Shown here piece by piece: positions 36,060 to 43,390 of a stretch of 62,219 bases of DNA; position 1 is the stretch's first letter; every line of letters starts with the position of its first letter. This stretch comes from Actinomycetospora sp. TBRC 11914 (GTDB lineage Bacteria > Actinomycetota > Actinomycetes > Mycobacteriales > Pseudonocardiaceae), in assembly GCF_012933465.1 (NCBI RefSeq), contig NZ_JABBND010000027.1, positions 1 to 62,219 of the forward strand, read 5' to 3'. Made by a program: the position numbers and the translations under genes. The notes beneath the pieces are model-generated. The model worked only from the letters and a program-made list of their open reading frames with translations. It made no database searches and had not been told where the DNA came from.

Positions 36060-37657
36060 CGGTCGAGCTTCTCCGCGCGGATCTCGTGGCCGGCGCTGGT
36101 CAGGCAGCGCCCGGTCGCGAGGTTGAACTTCCAGTTGTGCAGCGTGCAGGTCAGCACGTCCCCGTCGACGGTGCCGAACTTCGAGAGGTCGGCGGACAGG
36201 TGGGGGCAGCGGGCCTGCACGCGCCAGCCGTCGAGCTCGACGTCGCGCCCGTCGTCGTTCTGCGCGTCGTACCAGTTCTCCACGTAGTCCATCCGCTCCT
36301 CGGACAGACACTTGAAGAACGTGTAGAGGTACTCGTTGTACTGGCCGACCCGGGTCGCGGTGAACCGCACGGACAGGAACAGCGAGTTCGACCAGTCGAC
36401 CTCGCCGGTCGCGACGTTGGTCGCCACGAGCTCGGCGGGCACGCCCCAGCGGTAGCGGGCCTGCTCGCCGTCGTACAGGCGGATCTCGCGGGCCGGGAAG
36501 TCGAACGTCAGCGACAGCGTGCCGTCGTCGTCGACGCCGGGCGTGGTGTCCGGCATGCCGTGCAGGTCCATCCGGACCGGGCCGCCGATCCCGTCGCACA
36601 TGTGGTCGGCACGCTTCATCAGCGGCTCGATCCACTCCTTGAGCCGCACCAGCAGGTCGGGCTGCGGCGCGGCCCACCGTGCCTTCTGGGCCTCGATCAC
36701 GGGCCGGGCGCGCTCGGCGAAGTCGCGGAGGTAGCGCTCCTTGTCGACGAAGATGCGCTCGACGTCGTCGTCGGGCATCGGGTGCGCCAGGTCGGTGACG
36801 GTGCCGTGGCCGATCTCGGCGGTCGTGCCCGGCAGCAGCAGGTGGCCCTGCTGCTGCTCGGAGCCGTCCTCGGCGCCGAGCTCGCGCATCCGGCCGAGGA
36901 ACTCCCACTGGTCGGTGAAGATCGACTCGCCCTCGACGCCCTCGTAGCCCAGGCCGTTCCAGCGGAACAGGTCGTCGTCGAGGAAGCAGGGCGGACCCGC
37001 CGTCGGGAAGACGTGCGGCGCGCCGACCTCGCGGATGTAGCGCATCGCCCGGTCCTCCTGGCCGATGCGCTTGCGGCGGGCGAACTCGCGCTTCGCGGCC
37101 TTCGGCAGGTCGTAGACCATCGGCCACCAGATCGCGCCGGAGAACTGGGTGAAGTGCGCGTCGTAGGCGCCGAACTCCAGCAGCTTCGGGATGTCGAGCG
37201 GGTGCGCGTCGTTCTGGTTCACGATCCGCGCGGTGCCGTCGTCGAGGGAGAGCGCGGAGTCGCCGATCGGGCCGTCGCCCGGTCCCTTCAGCGAGGTGAT
37301 CATGAACCGGAGGCCGCCGTCGAGCTCCTGCGGGACACCCGACTCGGTCCGCACGAAGTGCCGGAACCCCAGCGCGCGCAGCTCCTGCTCGAGCTCGTCG
37401 GTGGGGTAGTCGGGCAGCAGCACGCGGGCGTCCTTGGAGACGTGCTCGCGCAGGTTGTCCGCGTCGAAGTGGTCGCGGTGCAGGTGGGAGACGTAGAGGT
37501 AGTCGGTCTTCCCGAGCTCGGTCCAGTCGAGCCCGGTGTTGTCGGGGAAGGGCACCCAGGACGCGAAGAACGCCGGGTTCACCCACGGGTCGCACAGCAC
37601 GCTGCCGCCCGCGGTCTCGAAACGCATCCCCGCGTGCCCGACTCCGGTCACCCGCAC
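36056..37657 (-). CDS. Metallo-beta-lactamase-fold / Rieske [2Fe-2S] fusion protein
   Basis: A 533-aa protein. The N-terminal MBL domain has VSHLHRDHFDADNL (metal motif HxHxDH with R inserted at the x position) and DPWVNPAFFASWVPFP. A middle region is 280-400. The C-terminal Rieske domain carries both cluster motifs: ARCPHLSADLS (C-x-H) and LTCTLHNWKFNL (C-x2-H). The same architecture occurs in mycobacterial Rv3818 and resembles CMP-NeuAc-hydroxylase-like proteins. The substrate is unknown and an electron-transfer partner is not adjacent. Starts at ATG 37657, cytosolic, divergent from the PHP gene. Confidence 0.87.
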   Translation of the reverse strand: MRVTGVGHAGMRFETAGGSVLCDPWVNPAFFASWVPFPDNTGLDWTELGKTDYLYVSHLHRDHFDADNLREHVSKDARVLLPDYPTDELEQELRALGFRHFVRTESGVPQELDGGLRFMITSLKGPGDGPIGDSALSLDDGTARIVNQNDAHPLDIPKLLEFGAYDAHFTQFSGAIWWPMVYDLPKAAKREFARRKRIGQEDRAMRYIREVGAPHVFPTAGPPCFLDDDLFRWNGLGYEGVEGESIFTDQWEFLGRMRELGAEDGSEQQQGHLLLPGTTAEIGHGTVTDLAHPMPDDDVERIFVDKERYLRDFAERARPVIEAQKARWAAPQPDLLVRLKEWIEPLMKRADHMCDGIGGPVRMDLHGMPDTTPGVDDDGTLSLTFDFPAREIRLYDGEQARYRWGVPAELVATNVATGEVDWSNSLFLSVRFTATRVGQYNEYLYTFFKCLSEERMDYVENWYDAQNDDGRDVELDGWRVQARCPHLSADLSKFGTVDGDVLTCTLHNWKFNLATGRCLTSAGHEIRAEKLDR

Positions 37658-37734
37658 GAGCAGACCTCCTCGTAGAACATCGTCCCCCGGGGATTGTCCG
37701 CCGTGGCCGAGCCCACGCCCGGCCCGGGTGGGGT

Positions 37735-38781
37735 ATGTCTGTGGGCGTGACCGCTCTGCCCGTCGACGGTGACCCGATCGCCGCCCTGCGCGCCGTCGCC
37801 TTCTACCTCGAGCGCGAGCGCGCCGAGACCTACCGGGTGAGGGCGTACCGCACGGCGGCCGAACGGCTGGCGGAGCTGGGTCCCGACGAGGTGGCCTCCC
37901 GCGCCGCGGCGGGCACGCTCACCGACCTCAAGGGGGTCGGCAAGAAGACCGCGGCCGTCGTCACCGACGTCGTTGCCGGCCGGACGCCGGAGACCCTCGC
38001 CGAGCTGGAGTCGCGGCACACCGAGCCGGTCGCGGGCGGGATCGCGCTGCGGGAGCTGCTGCGCGGCGACTGCCACACCCACTCGATGTGGTCCGACGGG
38101 GGGAGCGACATCCTCGAGATGGCGCGCACGGCCCGCGACCTGGGTCATTCCTGGATGGTGCTCACCGACCACTCCGAGAACCTGACCGTCGCCAACGGCC
38201 TGTCCCCGGACCGGCGCCGGCGGCAGTTCGACGTGATCGCCGAGGTCAACGAGGAGCTGGCCCCGTTCCGGCTGCTGCGCGGCATCGAGGTCGACATCCT
38301 CGAGGACGGGTCGATCGACGCACCGGACGACCTGCTCTCCGAGCTGGACCTGGTGGTGGCCTCGGTGCACTCGAAGCTGCGCTCGCCGAGCGAGGAGATG
38401 ACCGCGCGGATGGTGTGCGGCGTCTCGCACCCGCTGGTCGACGTGCTCGGGCACTGCACCGGCCGCCTCGTCACCGGCGGGCGCGGGACCCGGCCGCCCT
38501 CGACGTTCGACGCCGAGGCGGTGTTCGACGCGTGCCTCGAGAACGGCGTCGCCGTCGAGATCAACTCGCGCCCCGAGCGGCTCGACCCGCCCCGGGACCT
38601 GCTCCGCCAGGCGCTCGAGGCGGGGTGCGAGTTCGTGGTCGACACCGACGCCCACGCCCCGGGCCAGCTCGACTGGCAGCCCTACGGCTGCGAGCGCGCC
38701 GTGGAGTGCGAGGTGCCCGCGGACAAGGTCGTCAACACGCGCTCCGCCGACGACCTCCTGGCGTGGCGAACCCGCCTCTGA
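37735..38781 (+). CDS. PHP-domain phosphoesterase with N-terminal PolX-like helix-hairpin-helix region
   Basis: A 348-aa protein like the C-terminal half of DNA polymerase X. An N-terminal helical segment (AVAFYLERERAETYRVRAYR) with an HhH motif (LTDLKGVGKKTAAVVTDVV) is followed by the PHP domain: GDCHTHSMWSDGG, VLTDHSENL, GIEVDILEDG, VVASVHSKL, DVLGHCTGR and DTDAHAPGQL. Together these form the trinuclear metal site. It lacks the polymerase palm/finger domain. It may act as a 3'-5' exonuclease or phosphatase in DNA repair. I used ATG 37735, but GTG 37741 and 37747 are in frame. Confidence 0.85.
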   Translation: MSVGVTALPVDGDPIAALRAVAFYLERERAETYRVRAYRTAAERLAELGPDEVASRAAAGTLTDLKGVGKKTAAVVTDVVAGRTPETLAELESRHTEPVAGGIALRELLRGDCHTHSMWSDGGSDILEMARTARDLGHSWMVLTDHSENLTVANGLSPDRRRRQFDVIAEVNEELAPFRLLRGIEVDILEDGSIDAPDDLLSELDLVVASVHSKLRSPSEEMTARMVCGVSHPLVDVLGHCTGRLVTGGRGTRPPSTFDAEAVFDACLENGVAVEINSRPERLDPPRDLLRQALEAGCEFVVDTDAHAPGQLDWQPYGCERAVECEVPADKVVNTRSADDLLAWRTRL

Positions 38782-38800
38782 CCTGCGGCTTCGATGTCGT

Positions 38801-38829
38801 TTGCGGGGCGGGCGATCTCGGCTTAGCGT
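38801..38829 (+). promoter_or_regulatory. Consensus-like housekeeping promoter of the structured transcript
   Basis: -35 TTGCGG (38801-38806), 17-bp spacer, -10 TAGCGT (38824-38829). It lies 19 bp past the PHP stop in a convergent junction and points to no downstream + strand protein gene, implying a dedicated short transcript starting near 38836. Confidence 0.6.
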
Positions 38830-38835
38830 GGTGGC

Positions 38836-39055
38836 ACACGGGAGAGGAGGTGGTCCGACGTTGAAGAACGACAGGACTCGTGAGGTGTCCGTCAGCTAGT
38901 CGACGTCAGGTCGTGGATTGGCCGGTGCCGCCCCCCGCGGGCGGACACGTCGACCGGTGAATTCCCGATGGACACCAGGCCCCCGGAGCGCCCGGATCTC
39001 GTCCACCCGGGCCCCGCGGCATCCCGCCGCGGGAAGCACGCTCCGGGGGTTTCCC
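38836..39055 (+). ncRNA. Candidate structured small RNA
   Basis: Downstream of the promoter, several perfect stems fold in order. CCGGT/ACCGG (38922-38926 with 38953-38957) encloses CCGCCC-CCCGC-GGGCGG (38928-38944). Then an 11-bp stem, CCCCCGGAGCG (38980-38990) with CGCTCCGGGGG (39039-39049), encloses two hairpins: CCCGG/CCGGG (38991-39011), and CCCGCGGC-ATCCC-GCCGCGGG (39013-39033). That gives a three-way junction followed by TTTCCC, so the 3' end may double as a terminator. The 5' part carries a 12-codon ORF with a very strong ribosome site. I cannot match it to a named RNA family. A 6C-like C-rich hairpin is one thing to test. Confidence 0.45.
38861..38899 (+). CDS. Twelve-codon ORF with strong ribosome-binding site (possible leader peptide)
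   Basis: TTG AAG AAC GAC ... AGC TAG encodes MKNDRTREVSVS. AGAGGAGGTGG (38843-38853), a near-perfect anti-Shine-Dalgarno match, ends 7 nt before the TTG. The coding part also forms a hairpin (GACAGGACTC / GAGGTGTC). No longer + strand reading frame follows. Translation of such a short frame would fit a regulatory leader or a translated sRNA. Function unknown. Confidence 0.4.
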   Translation: MKNDRTREVSVS

Positions 39056-39092
39056 GTCTCTACGGCCGGCCGGTGCCCCGGTGCCTCGTGAC

Positions 39093-39144
39093 GGCAATGG
39101 CACGTTCCTGGCATCCGACGCGAGGACGGCGCCGCTCACGCATG
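39093..39144. repeat. 52-bp intergenic repeat, copy 3 (diverged)
   Basis: GGCAATGGCACGTTCCTGGC...GACGCGAGGACGGCGCCG...CTCACGCATG. It differs from the 5319/5394 copies at a handful of positions. It again lies in a tail-to-tail junction, here between the PHP gene and the gene at 39175-39624. Confidence 0.75.
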
Positions 39145-39174
39145 CGCCGCGCCCGACGTCGGGCTGGTCGTGAC

Positions 39175-39624
39175 CTAGCGAGCGGCGTGGCGGGGCCGGT
39201 CGTCGACCCCGAACGACGCGCCGTACGGGGCGTCGAACTGCGAGCCGAACGGGGCCGCGTCGTCGTCCTCCCGACGACGACGGCGCCCGCCCTCCGGCCG
39301 TTCCCCGAGGGGCAGGTCGGCGAAGCCGAAGCCCGGCACGTCGCCGGTGCGCGGGGCGTCCAGCGAGTACGGGGCCTCGGACCGGCCGGCCGGCGCGGAC
39401 GAGGGAGTCGGGCTGACCGAACCGTGGGGGCCGGTGCCGGGCAGGTTGCCCTCGCCGACCCACTTGGCCTCCTGCGCGACCTTGTAGGTCTGGCAGGGCC
39501 ACGACGCCGTCTCGCCCGAGACGTTGCGGCATGCGTTGCAGCGTCCCGCGGCGTCGGGCACGTGCTCGGCGAGCACGCGGCGGTAGACGTCGGGCATCTC
39601 GGACATCACCAGGGCCATCGACAT
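39175..39624 (-). CDS. Conserved actinobacterial protein with CxxC N-terminal module
   Basis: A 149-aa protein. The first 50 residues (YRRVLAEHVPDAAGRCNACR, then NVSGETASWPCQTYKVAQEA) form a short module with CNAC and a third Cys, possibly a small metal site. I have the impression of similar short proteins in other actinobacteria but cannot name the family. The rest is Pro/Gly/Arg-rich and probably disordered (EGGRRRRREDDDAAPFGSQF). It starts at ATG 39624, 17 bp after the L,D-transpeptidase stop on the same strand, so the two may be co-transcribed. Confidence 0.6.
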   Translation of the reverse strand: MSMALVMSEMPDVYRRVLAEHVPDAAGRCNACRNVSGETASWPCQTYKVAQEAKWVGEGNLPGTGPHGSVSPTPSSAPAGRSEAPYSLDAPRTGDVPGFGFADLPLGERPEGGRRRRREDDDAAPFGSQFDAPYGASFGVDDRPRHAAR

Positions 39625-39641
39625 GCGTCTGGCCTCCTCAC

Positions 39642-40166
39642 TCAGGGCAGAACCTGGACCTCGTCATTGACCTGCAGGTAGTTGAAGAACGCCTTGGAGT
39701 CCTCGTCCCCGAGGTGCACGCAGCCGGCCGAGGCGCGCTGCAGGCTGCCGCCGTGGAAGGCGTCGCCCGGCGCGAAGAACACCGAGTACGGCATCGGCGC
39801 CTGGTTGTACTCCCGCGAGTGGTGGTATTGGTCCTTCCACATCACGTGGAACACGCCCTGCGGCGTCTCGTTGCCGGGACCGCCCGTGGTGACGGTGACG
39901 GGGCCGCGGGTCACGTTGCCCTTCCCGTCGGTCAGCCACGCCTTCTGCTGCGAGATCGAGACACAGGCCTTGGCGGCCGCCTCGCACGGCGCCTTCGCCG
40001 GGCCGGTGGCGGGCGCCGGGGCGGCGGCCGGTGCGGGCGCGGGCGGGGGTGCGGCAGGCGCCGCGAGCGCGGGCACCGCGGCCTGGAGCACCCCGACGCC
40101 CACAGCGCTGCCCGTGAGCAGGGCGCGCGTGACGCGGCGGTCGGAGTGCTTCTGGTGACGACCCAA
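39642..40166 (-). CDS. Secreted L,D-transpeptidase (YkuD domain)
   Basis: A 174-aa protein from TTG 40166, chosen because GGGAAGGACT lies 5 nt upstream and a signal peptide follows directly (RRVTRALLTGSAVGVGVLQA, then AVPALAAPA). An Ala/Pro linker leads to the YkuD catalytic domain: KACVSISQQKAWLTDGKGNV, TPQGVFHVMWKDQYHHS, and the active-site motif HGGSLQRASAGCVHLGDED with catalytic Cys and His. It probably makes 3-3 cross-links or attaches proteins to peptidoglycan outside the membrane. The usual Arg after GC[VI] is His, which is common in short actinobacterial members. Confidence 0.85.
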   Translation of the reverse strand: MGRHQKHSDRRVTRALLTGSAVGVGVLQAAVPALAAPAAPPPAPAPAAAPAPATGPAKAPCEAAAKACVSISQQKAWLTDGKGNVTRGPVTVTTGGPGNETPQGVFHVMWKDQYHHSREYNQAPMPYSVFFAPGDAFHGGSLQRASAGCVHLGDEDSKAFFNYLQVNDEVQVLP

Positions 40167-40565
40167 CTCGAGTCCTTCCCGAACGAACGCTGCAGTGATC
40201 GGCCCCGCCGTGGAGCAGGACCGGCGACGACGATACGTCTCGGTCAGGTCACCGATCGCGATCGGCCGCATCACGGTGGGTCGTGTCCCGGGTGGTGACG
40301 CCCGGTGGCCGGCGCGGCTGGACGCGGCGTGTCGCAAGCCGTTGACCTGCACTTTCGGCCTATCAAGCCGGCGCGTGGACGCCGGACCGTCCGAGGTTGC
40401 CCGGCGAGGGGATGGTCGTTGCGTGACCTCGGAGGCAGCGAGGCAACCGGTTGTGCCCGAGCTGTCCGCTTCCGGGCACGCTCCCGAGCAGGCGTCGCGC
40501 GCCGAGTGGAGGACCGAGTGCGCCGAGTGGAGCAGGTGACGACGACGCTAGGCTTCCCGACCAGC
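40167..40565. other. Intergenic stretch between L,D-transpeptidase and tRNA-Lys
   Basis: No protein gene is supported in these 399 bp. The left part serves as the 5' region of the transpeptidase. A 13-bp direct repeat GCGCCGAGTGGAG occurs near 40499 and 40521. TAGGCT at 40549-40554 is a plausible -10 for the tRNA, which starts 12 nt later. Confidence 0.6.
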
Positions 40566-40638
40566 GGGCCTCTAGCTCAATGGGCAGAGCATCGGACTTT
40601 TAATCCGCTGGTTGTGGGTTCGAGTCCCACGGGGCCCA
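40566..40638 (+). tRNA. tRNA-Lys (anticodon TTT)
   Basis: A cloverleaf can be drawn. The acceptor GGGCCTC pairs with GGGGCCC (one G-U), the D-arm is GCTC...GAGC, the anticodon loop is CTTTTAA with anticodon TTT, and the T-arm is GTGGG-TTCGAGT-CCCAC. The discriminator base is A and CCA is not encoded. Its 3' half (from 40602) is duplicated at 43296-43333, marking it as the integration site of the adjacent element. Confidence 0.95.
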
Positions 40639-40639
40639 C
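40602..40639 (+). repeat. attL (3' end of tRNA-Lys)
   Basis: AATCCGCTGGTTGTGGGTTC... through GGGGCCCAC, 38 bp, identical to 43296-43333. It spans the anticodon-stem 3' strand to the acceptor end. Confidence 0.9.
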
Positions 40640-40645
40640 CCTCTC

Positions 40646-40656
40646 CGCAGGTCAGC
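40646..40656 (+). repeat. Putative arm-type site, attL side
   Basis: CGCAGGTCAGC, 7 bp inside attL. The same 11-mer in the same orientation occurs at 43238-43248, inside attR. It may be an integrase or excisionase arm site. Confidence 0.4.
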
Positions 40657-40695
40657 GTTGGTGTGACGGTGGCGGGGTCGTTCGGCATCCATGAC

Positions 40696-41854
40696 TTACC
40701 CATGGGATTCGTCCTCTCGGTCGTGCCAGGCGTCGAGGGCAGAGGCCGCGCCGGGGTTCGCGATCCGGCGGCCGTAGTAGAAGTTCTGGGTCATCGAGAC
40801 CTGCGCGTGCCCGAGCTGGTCGGCGATCGCGCGGGGCGACTGGCCGGCGCCGTCGAGCACGGTGGCGCAGGTCTTGCGGAACACGTGGCTGGTCACCCAG
40901 GCGAAGCCCTTGGAGCCCCGGGCGTCCCGGAGGGCGCGGCGGGTGTTGGACGGGTCGCGCCAGCCGCCGAGGGTGTCGGGGAAGACCGGGCCCATGGCGT
41001 CGCCGTCGGGGTTCCGCTCGCGAAGCATCTCGAGGGCGAAGCGGGGCAGGATCAGTCGGCGCTCTCCGGCCTCGGTCTTGGTCGACTTCCGAACAAGGCC
41101 CACGCCGGTGAGGCGGATGAGGGTCCGGGACACGTCGACGGTGGCGGCCTCGAGGTCGACCTCCGGCCAGGCGACCGCCAGGGCCTCCCCGATGCGGACT
41201 CCGGTGGCCAGCATGAAGCGGCACAGGTCCGGGAGGTCCTTGTCCCGCGCGGCTTCGTCGGCCTCGAGCTGGGCGAGCCAGGCCCGGCACTCAGCGAGGG
41301 TGAGGGCCCGTGTCGGCTTCCGTCGGCCGGCGTGGACCGGGCTGAGGTCGCGGACCGGGTTGGAGGCGGACGGCACCGTGGCGGACGGCCAGGCCCATGA
41401 CTCCGGAGAGCACGGAGCGGGCGAGCTTGGCGGCCGCCGGACCTCGACGAGCGCGGACGGTCTGGACGAAGGAGTCGAGCACCGGGACGGTGGCCTCCCG
41501 GACCCGCAGCGAGCCGACACCAGGAACGACGACGGACTCCATCTGGCGGCGGTAGAGCTCGGCCGTGCCAGGGGAGCGCTCCCCGGCTTCCACAGCGCGC
41601 TCGACCGACGCGAACCAGAGCGAGGCGACTTCCTCGAGGCGGGTCTCCTCGGTGATGCCGGTGCCGAGGCGGGCGCGGTCTCTCAGCGCGAGCTTGAGGG
41701 CATCCGTGGCCTGCACCTTGGTCGTTCCGCCTCGCTCGACCTGGCGCGTCTTGCCGTCGAGGTCCCGGAAGAGCGCGATGGCCCGGTACTTGCCCTTGGT
41801 GCCCTGGACGCGGATGTGGCCGTAGGTACCAACGGGCATGGGCGGACGGGGCAT
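40696..41854 (-). pseudogene. int: Tyrosine site-specific integrase, frameshifted
   Basis: The N-terminal arm and core-binding domains are read from ATG 41854 (YGHIRVQGTKGKYRAIALFR; AELYRRQMESVVVPGVGSLR; KLARSVLSGVMGLAVRHGAV). The catalytic domain is in a different frame to 40696 (ALTLAECRAWLAQLEADEAA; ATGVRIGEALAVAWPEVDLE; HVFRKTCATVL; LGHAQVSMTQNFYYG). R, HxxR, H and Tyr of the active site are all present. The two frames join after AVRHGAVR. Removing one C in the run around 41370 would restore SNPVRDLSPV. It is therefore either a genuine +1 mutation or a sequencing error. Adjacent to attL, as expected for an integrase targeting tRNA-Lys. Confidence 0.88.
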
Positions 41855-41858
41855 CGCT

Positions 41859-42011
41859 TCAGCCCGCCGCCGGCCGGTCGTCGAGGTCGGCGAACCAGGC
41901 GCGGACCTCGCCGGGGTCGTAGCGCAGCCAGCGGCCGACTCGGCGACCACGCGGGCCGTAGCCGGTGCGGCGCCACTCGTAGACGGTGCGCTTACGGTAG
42001 GCCCCGTCGTC
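41859..42011 (-). pseudogene. Excisionase/helix-turn-helix remnant
   Basis: The open frame encodes YRKRTVYEWRRTGYGPRGRR, then VGRWLRYDPGEVRAWFADLD. This is the second half of a MerR-like excisionase domain of actinomycete integrative elements (TVYEWRRTGYGPRG...RYDPxEVRAWF). A TGA at 42012-42014 cuts it upstream and there is no ATG, GTG or TTG before the motif, so it is truncated. It sits just upstream of the integrase, the usual xis-int order. A separate frame from ATG 42136 (MVAAAIDADLPDEVVFGYYP) reads into the same region and may be the displaced 5' part of an element gene. Confidence 0.6.
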
Positions 42012-42602
42012 TCAGGCCGAGCGGCGAACACCGAGAGCAAGGCCCCGCCGGCCAGGGCGACCTCGTGCTCGACGACGGGGTAGTAGCCGAAGACGACCTC
42101 GTCAGGAAGGTCGGCGTCGATGGCGGCCGCCACCATAACGCTGCGCCCGTCATCGTCACTGTGCGGCCAGTGTTCATCGGAGATGCCGCCAGTGTGGGGC
42201 CGGAGGTCAGGGATGAAAGCACCCGACGAGCTCGAGCAGCGCGGGTGTGGGGGAGCAGTGGTGGTCGGGACGGGGCCTCACCCACGACGACGCGCCCGAG
42301 GGCTGCCAGACCGCCCGCACGGCCGCAAGCGCCACCAGGCACCACAGCTGGCGGTCGACGACGTGAGGGGCGCTTGCACCCGCACGAGCGGCCCGGCAGG
42401 TCAGAGACCGCGCCGCCGAGGGAGAGACCCCGAGGCCGGGGCCTGCGGCATGGCGATAGACCGTGCGGCCGACGTGGCCGGTGCGTACGTCCGCCGGGTC
42501 TGAGTCGAGTGATCTTCCAAAGAGGGAGTAACACCGGGTCAAGAGATCCCGAATCGAGCGGTGACCGAGATCTGAAGTGGCACCCAGAGGGGACCTAGGA
42601 CC
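42012..42602. other. Element interior without a supported gene
   Basis: Reading frames here are shadows or low-complexity. The only coding-like stretch is the minus-strand segment from ATG 42136 noted with the excisionase remnant. 42480-42602 probably holds the promoter of the MmpS-like gene (GAGGGGACC Shine-Dalgarno before GTG 42603). Confidence 0.5.
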
Positions 42603-43127
42603 GTGAGCGCTGGCGGGCAGCACGTGCGGACGCGCAAGCCGTCGAGGCTGGTGAGCGCCGTTCTGGCGCTCATCGTGGTGGCAGGGGCCGCAGTCTTGCT
42701 CTCCGGCGCGGCGGCACCGGCACAGCCCTACAGGTCCGAGCCGACCTACCCCATCACCACCCAGCTGCCGTTCTTCCCAGGAAGCTACGTCGGTCTCCCG
42801 TACCCGGTCGCTCGGGAGACGCGGGCCCAGTCCGCCGCCTACGTCTACGAGGTATCGAGCAACTATCCCGTGTCGGGGCTCGACTACATCGCGTCCAACG
42901 GCGACCTCGAGCGGCTTGGGACGCTCGCGGGAAGCGCCGTTACCGCCCCCTGGAGTCTCCGCGTCGAGCCCGAGCCGAACGGGAAGGCGCAGCGCGTGTC
43001 GGCCTACTCGGGCAGCGACAAGGGCGACACGTGGATCACGTGCACCCTCCGGGACGCATCCGGTGCCGTCGTGCAGACCGCGACCGACCGAGGTGCACAG
43101 GTACAGTGCTCCGCGTGGTCGAACTGA
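42603..43127 (+). CDS. MmpS-like secreted/membrane-anchored protein (element cargo)
   Basis: A 174-aa protein. A basic N-terminus (VRTRKPSRLVSAVLALIVVA, then GAAVLLSGAAAPA) forms a signal anchor. The extracytoplasmic part ends DTWITCTLRDASGAVVQTAT followed by DRGAQVQCSAW. The ITC-x-L-x-DG...V-x3-T...G-x2-A-x-V-x-C arrangement resembles MmpS / membrane-lipoprotein-like domains, with a probable Cys-Cys disulfide. The match is by pattern only, so I hold it loosely. GTG 42603 follows GAGGGGACCTAGGACC. It is the only intact gene of the element and is followed by a strong terminator. Confidence 0.6.
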   Translation: MSAGGQHVRTRKPSRLVSAVLALIVVAGAAVLLSGAAAPAQPYRSEPTYPITTQLPFFPGSYVGLPYPVARETRAQSAAYVYEVSSNYPVSGLDYIASNGDLERLGTLAGSAVTAPWSLRVEPEPNGKAQRVSAYSGSDKGDTWITCTLRDASGAVVQTATDRGAQVQCSAWSN

Positions 43128-43181
43128 CGCCAGGCGTCGCCCGGCGGACCAAGATCGGCCCATGAGGTACCCATGAGAAAC

Positions 43182-43221
43182 GGCCCGGCGGCCCCTGTCA
43201 CGAGTACGGAGCCGCCGGGCC
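43182..43221 (+). terminator. Terminator after the cargo gene
   Basis: GGCCCGGCGGC (43182-43192) and GCCGCCGGGCC (43211-43221) form a perfect 11-bp stem with an 18-nt loop, 55 bp downstream of the MmpS-like stop. Confidence 0.6.
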
Positions 43222-43237
43222 GCTCTGTAGGCGTTCT

Positions 43238-43248
43238 CGCAGGTCAGC
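43238..43248 (+). repeat. Putative arm-type site, attR side
   Basis: CGCAGGTCAGC, identical to 40646-40656 and in the same orientation, 48 bp inside attR. Confidence 0.4.
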
Positions 43249-43295
43249 CAGGCTGTGTTGTCATCAACGCGATGAGCCAACCAACGCCGGACGAC

Positions 43296-43333
43296 AATCC
43301 GCTGGTTGTGGGTTCGAGTCCCACGGGGCCCAC
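43296..43333 (+). repeat. attR
   Basis: 38-bp copy of the tRNA-Lys 3' end, identical to attL. The tRNA 5' half is absent here, so this is not a second tRNA gene. Confidence 0.9.
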
Positions 43334-43390
43334 AAGCCGTCGAGCTGCGGAGACGGTCGTCCGCGCTGCGACCTCGGGGTCGAACGGACG

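Larger units (their letters stand above)
40602..43333. mobile_element. Decayed integrative element in tRNA-Lys
   Basis: A 2.7-kb segment bounded by 38-bp perfect direct repeats (attL 40602-40639, attR 43296-43333) derived from the tRNA 3' end. It contains a frameshifted tyrosine integrase next to attL, an excisionase remnant, a stretch without genes and one secreted-protein gene. There are no replication or transfer genes, so it is an eroded remnant or a non-autonomous element. The 11-mer CGCAGGTCAGC lies inside both ends. Confidence 0.85.

Noticed and set aside
38836..38960. Identification of the C-rich hairpin as 6C RNA
   Set aside because: A CCCCCC run is present in one hairpin, but I cannot confirm the second conserved loop or recall the consensus well enough. 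Left as a test, not a call.
38968..39681. Long + strand frame of 237 codons across the candidate RNA and the CxxC gene
   Set aside because: It is antisense to the well-supported minus-strand gene at 39175-39624, has no family resemblance and begins inside the paired region of the RNA. It is an open frame caused by high GC.
42207..43280. Long minus-strand frame opposite the MmpS-like gene
   Set aside because: Arg/Ser-rich composition, antisense to a gene with a signal peptide and a proper ribosome site. Judged a shadow frame.
43294..43333. Second tRNA-Lys at attR
   Set aside because: Only the 3' 38 bp are present. The acceptor 5' strand and D-arm are missing, so it is an att duplication.
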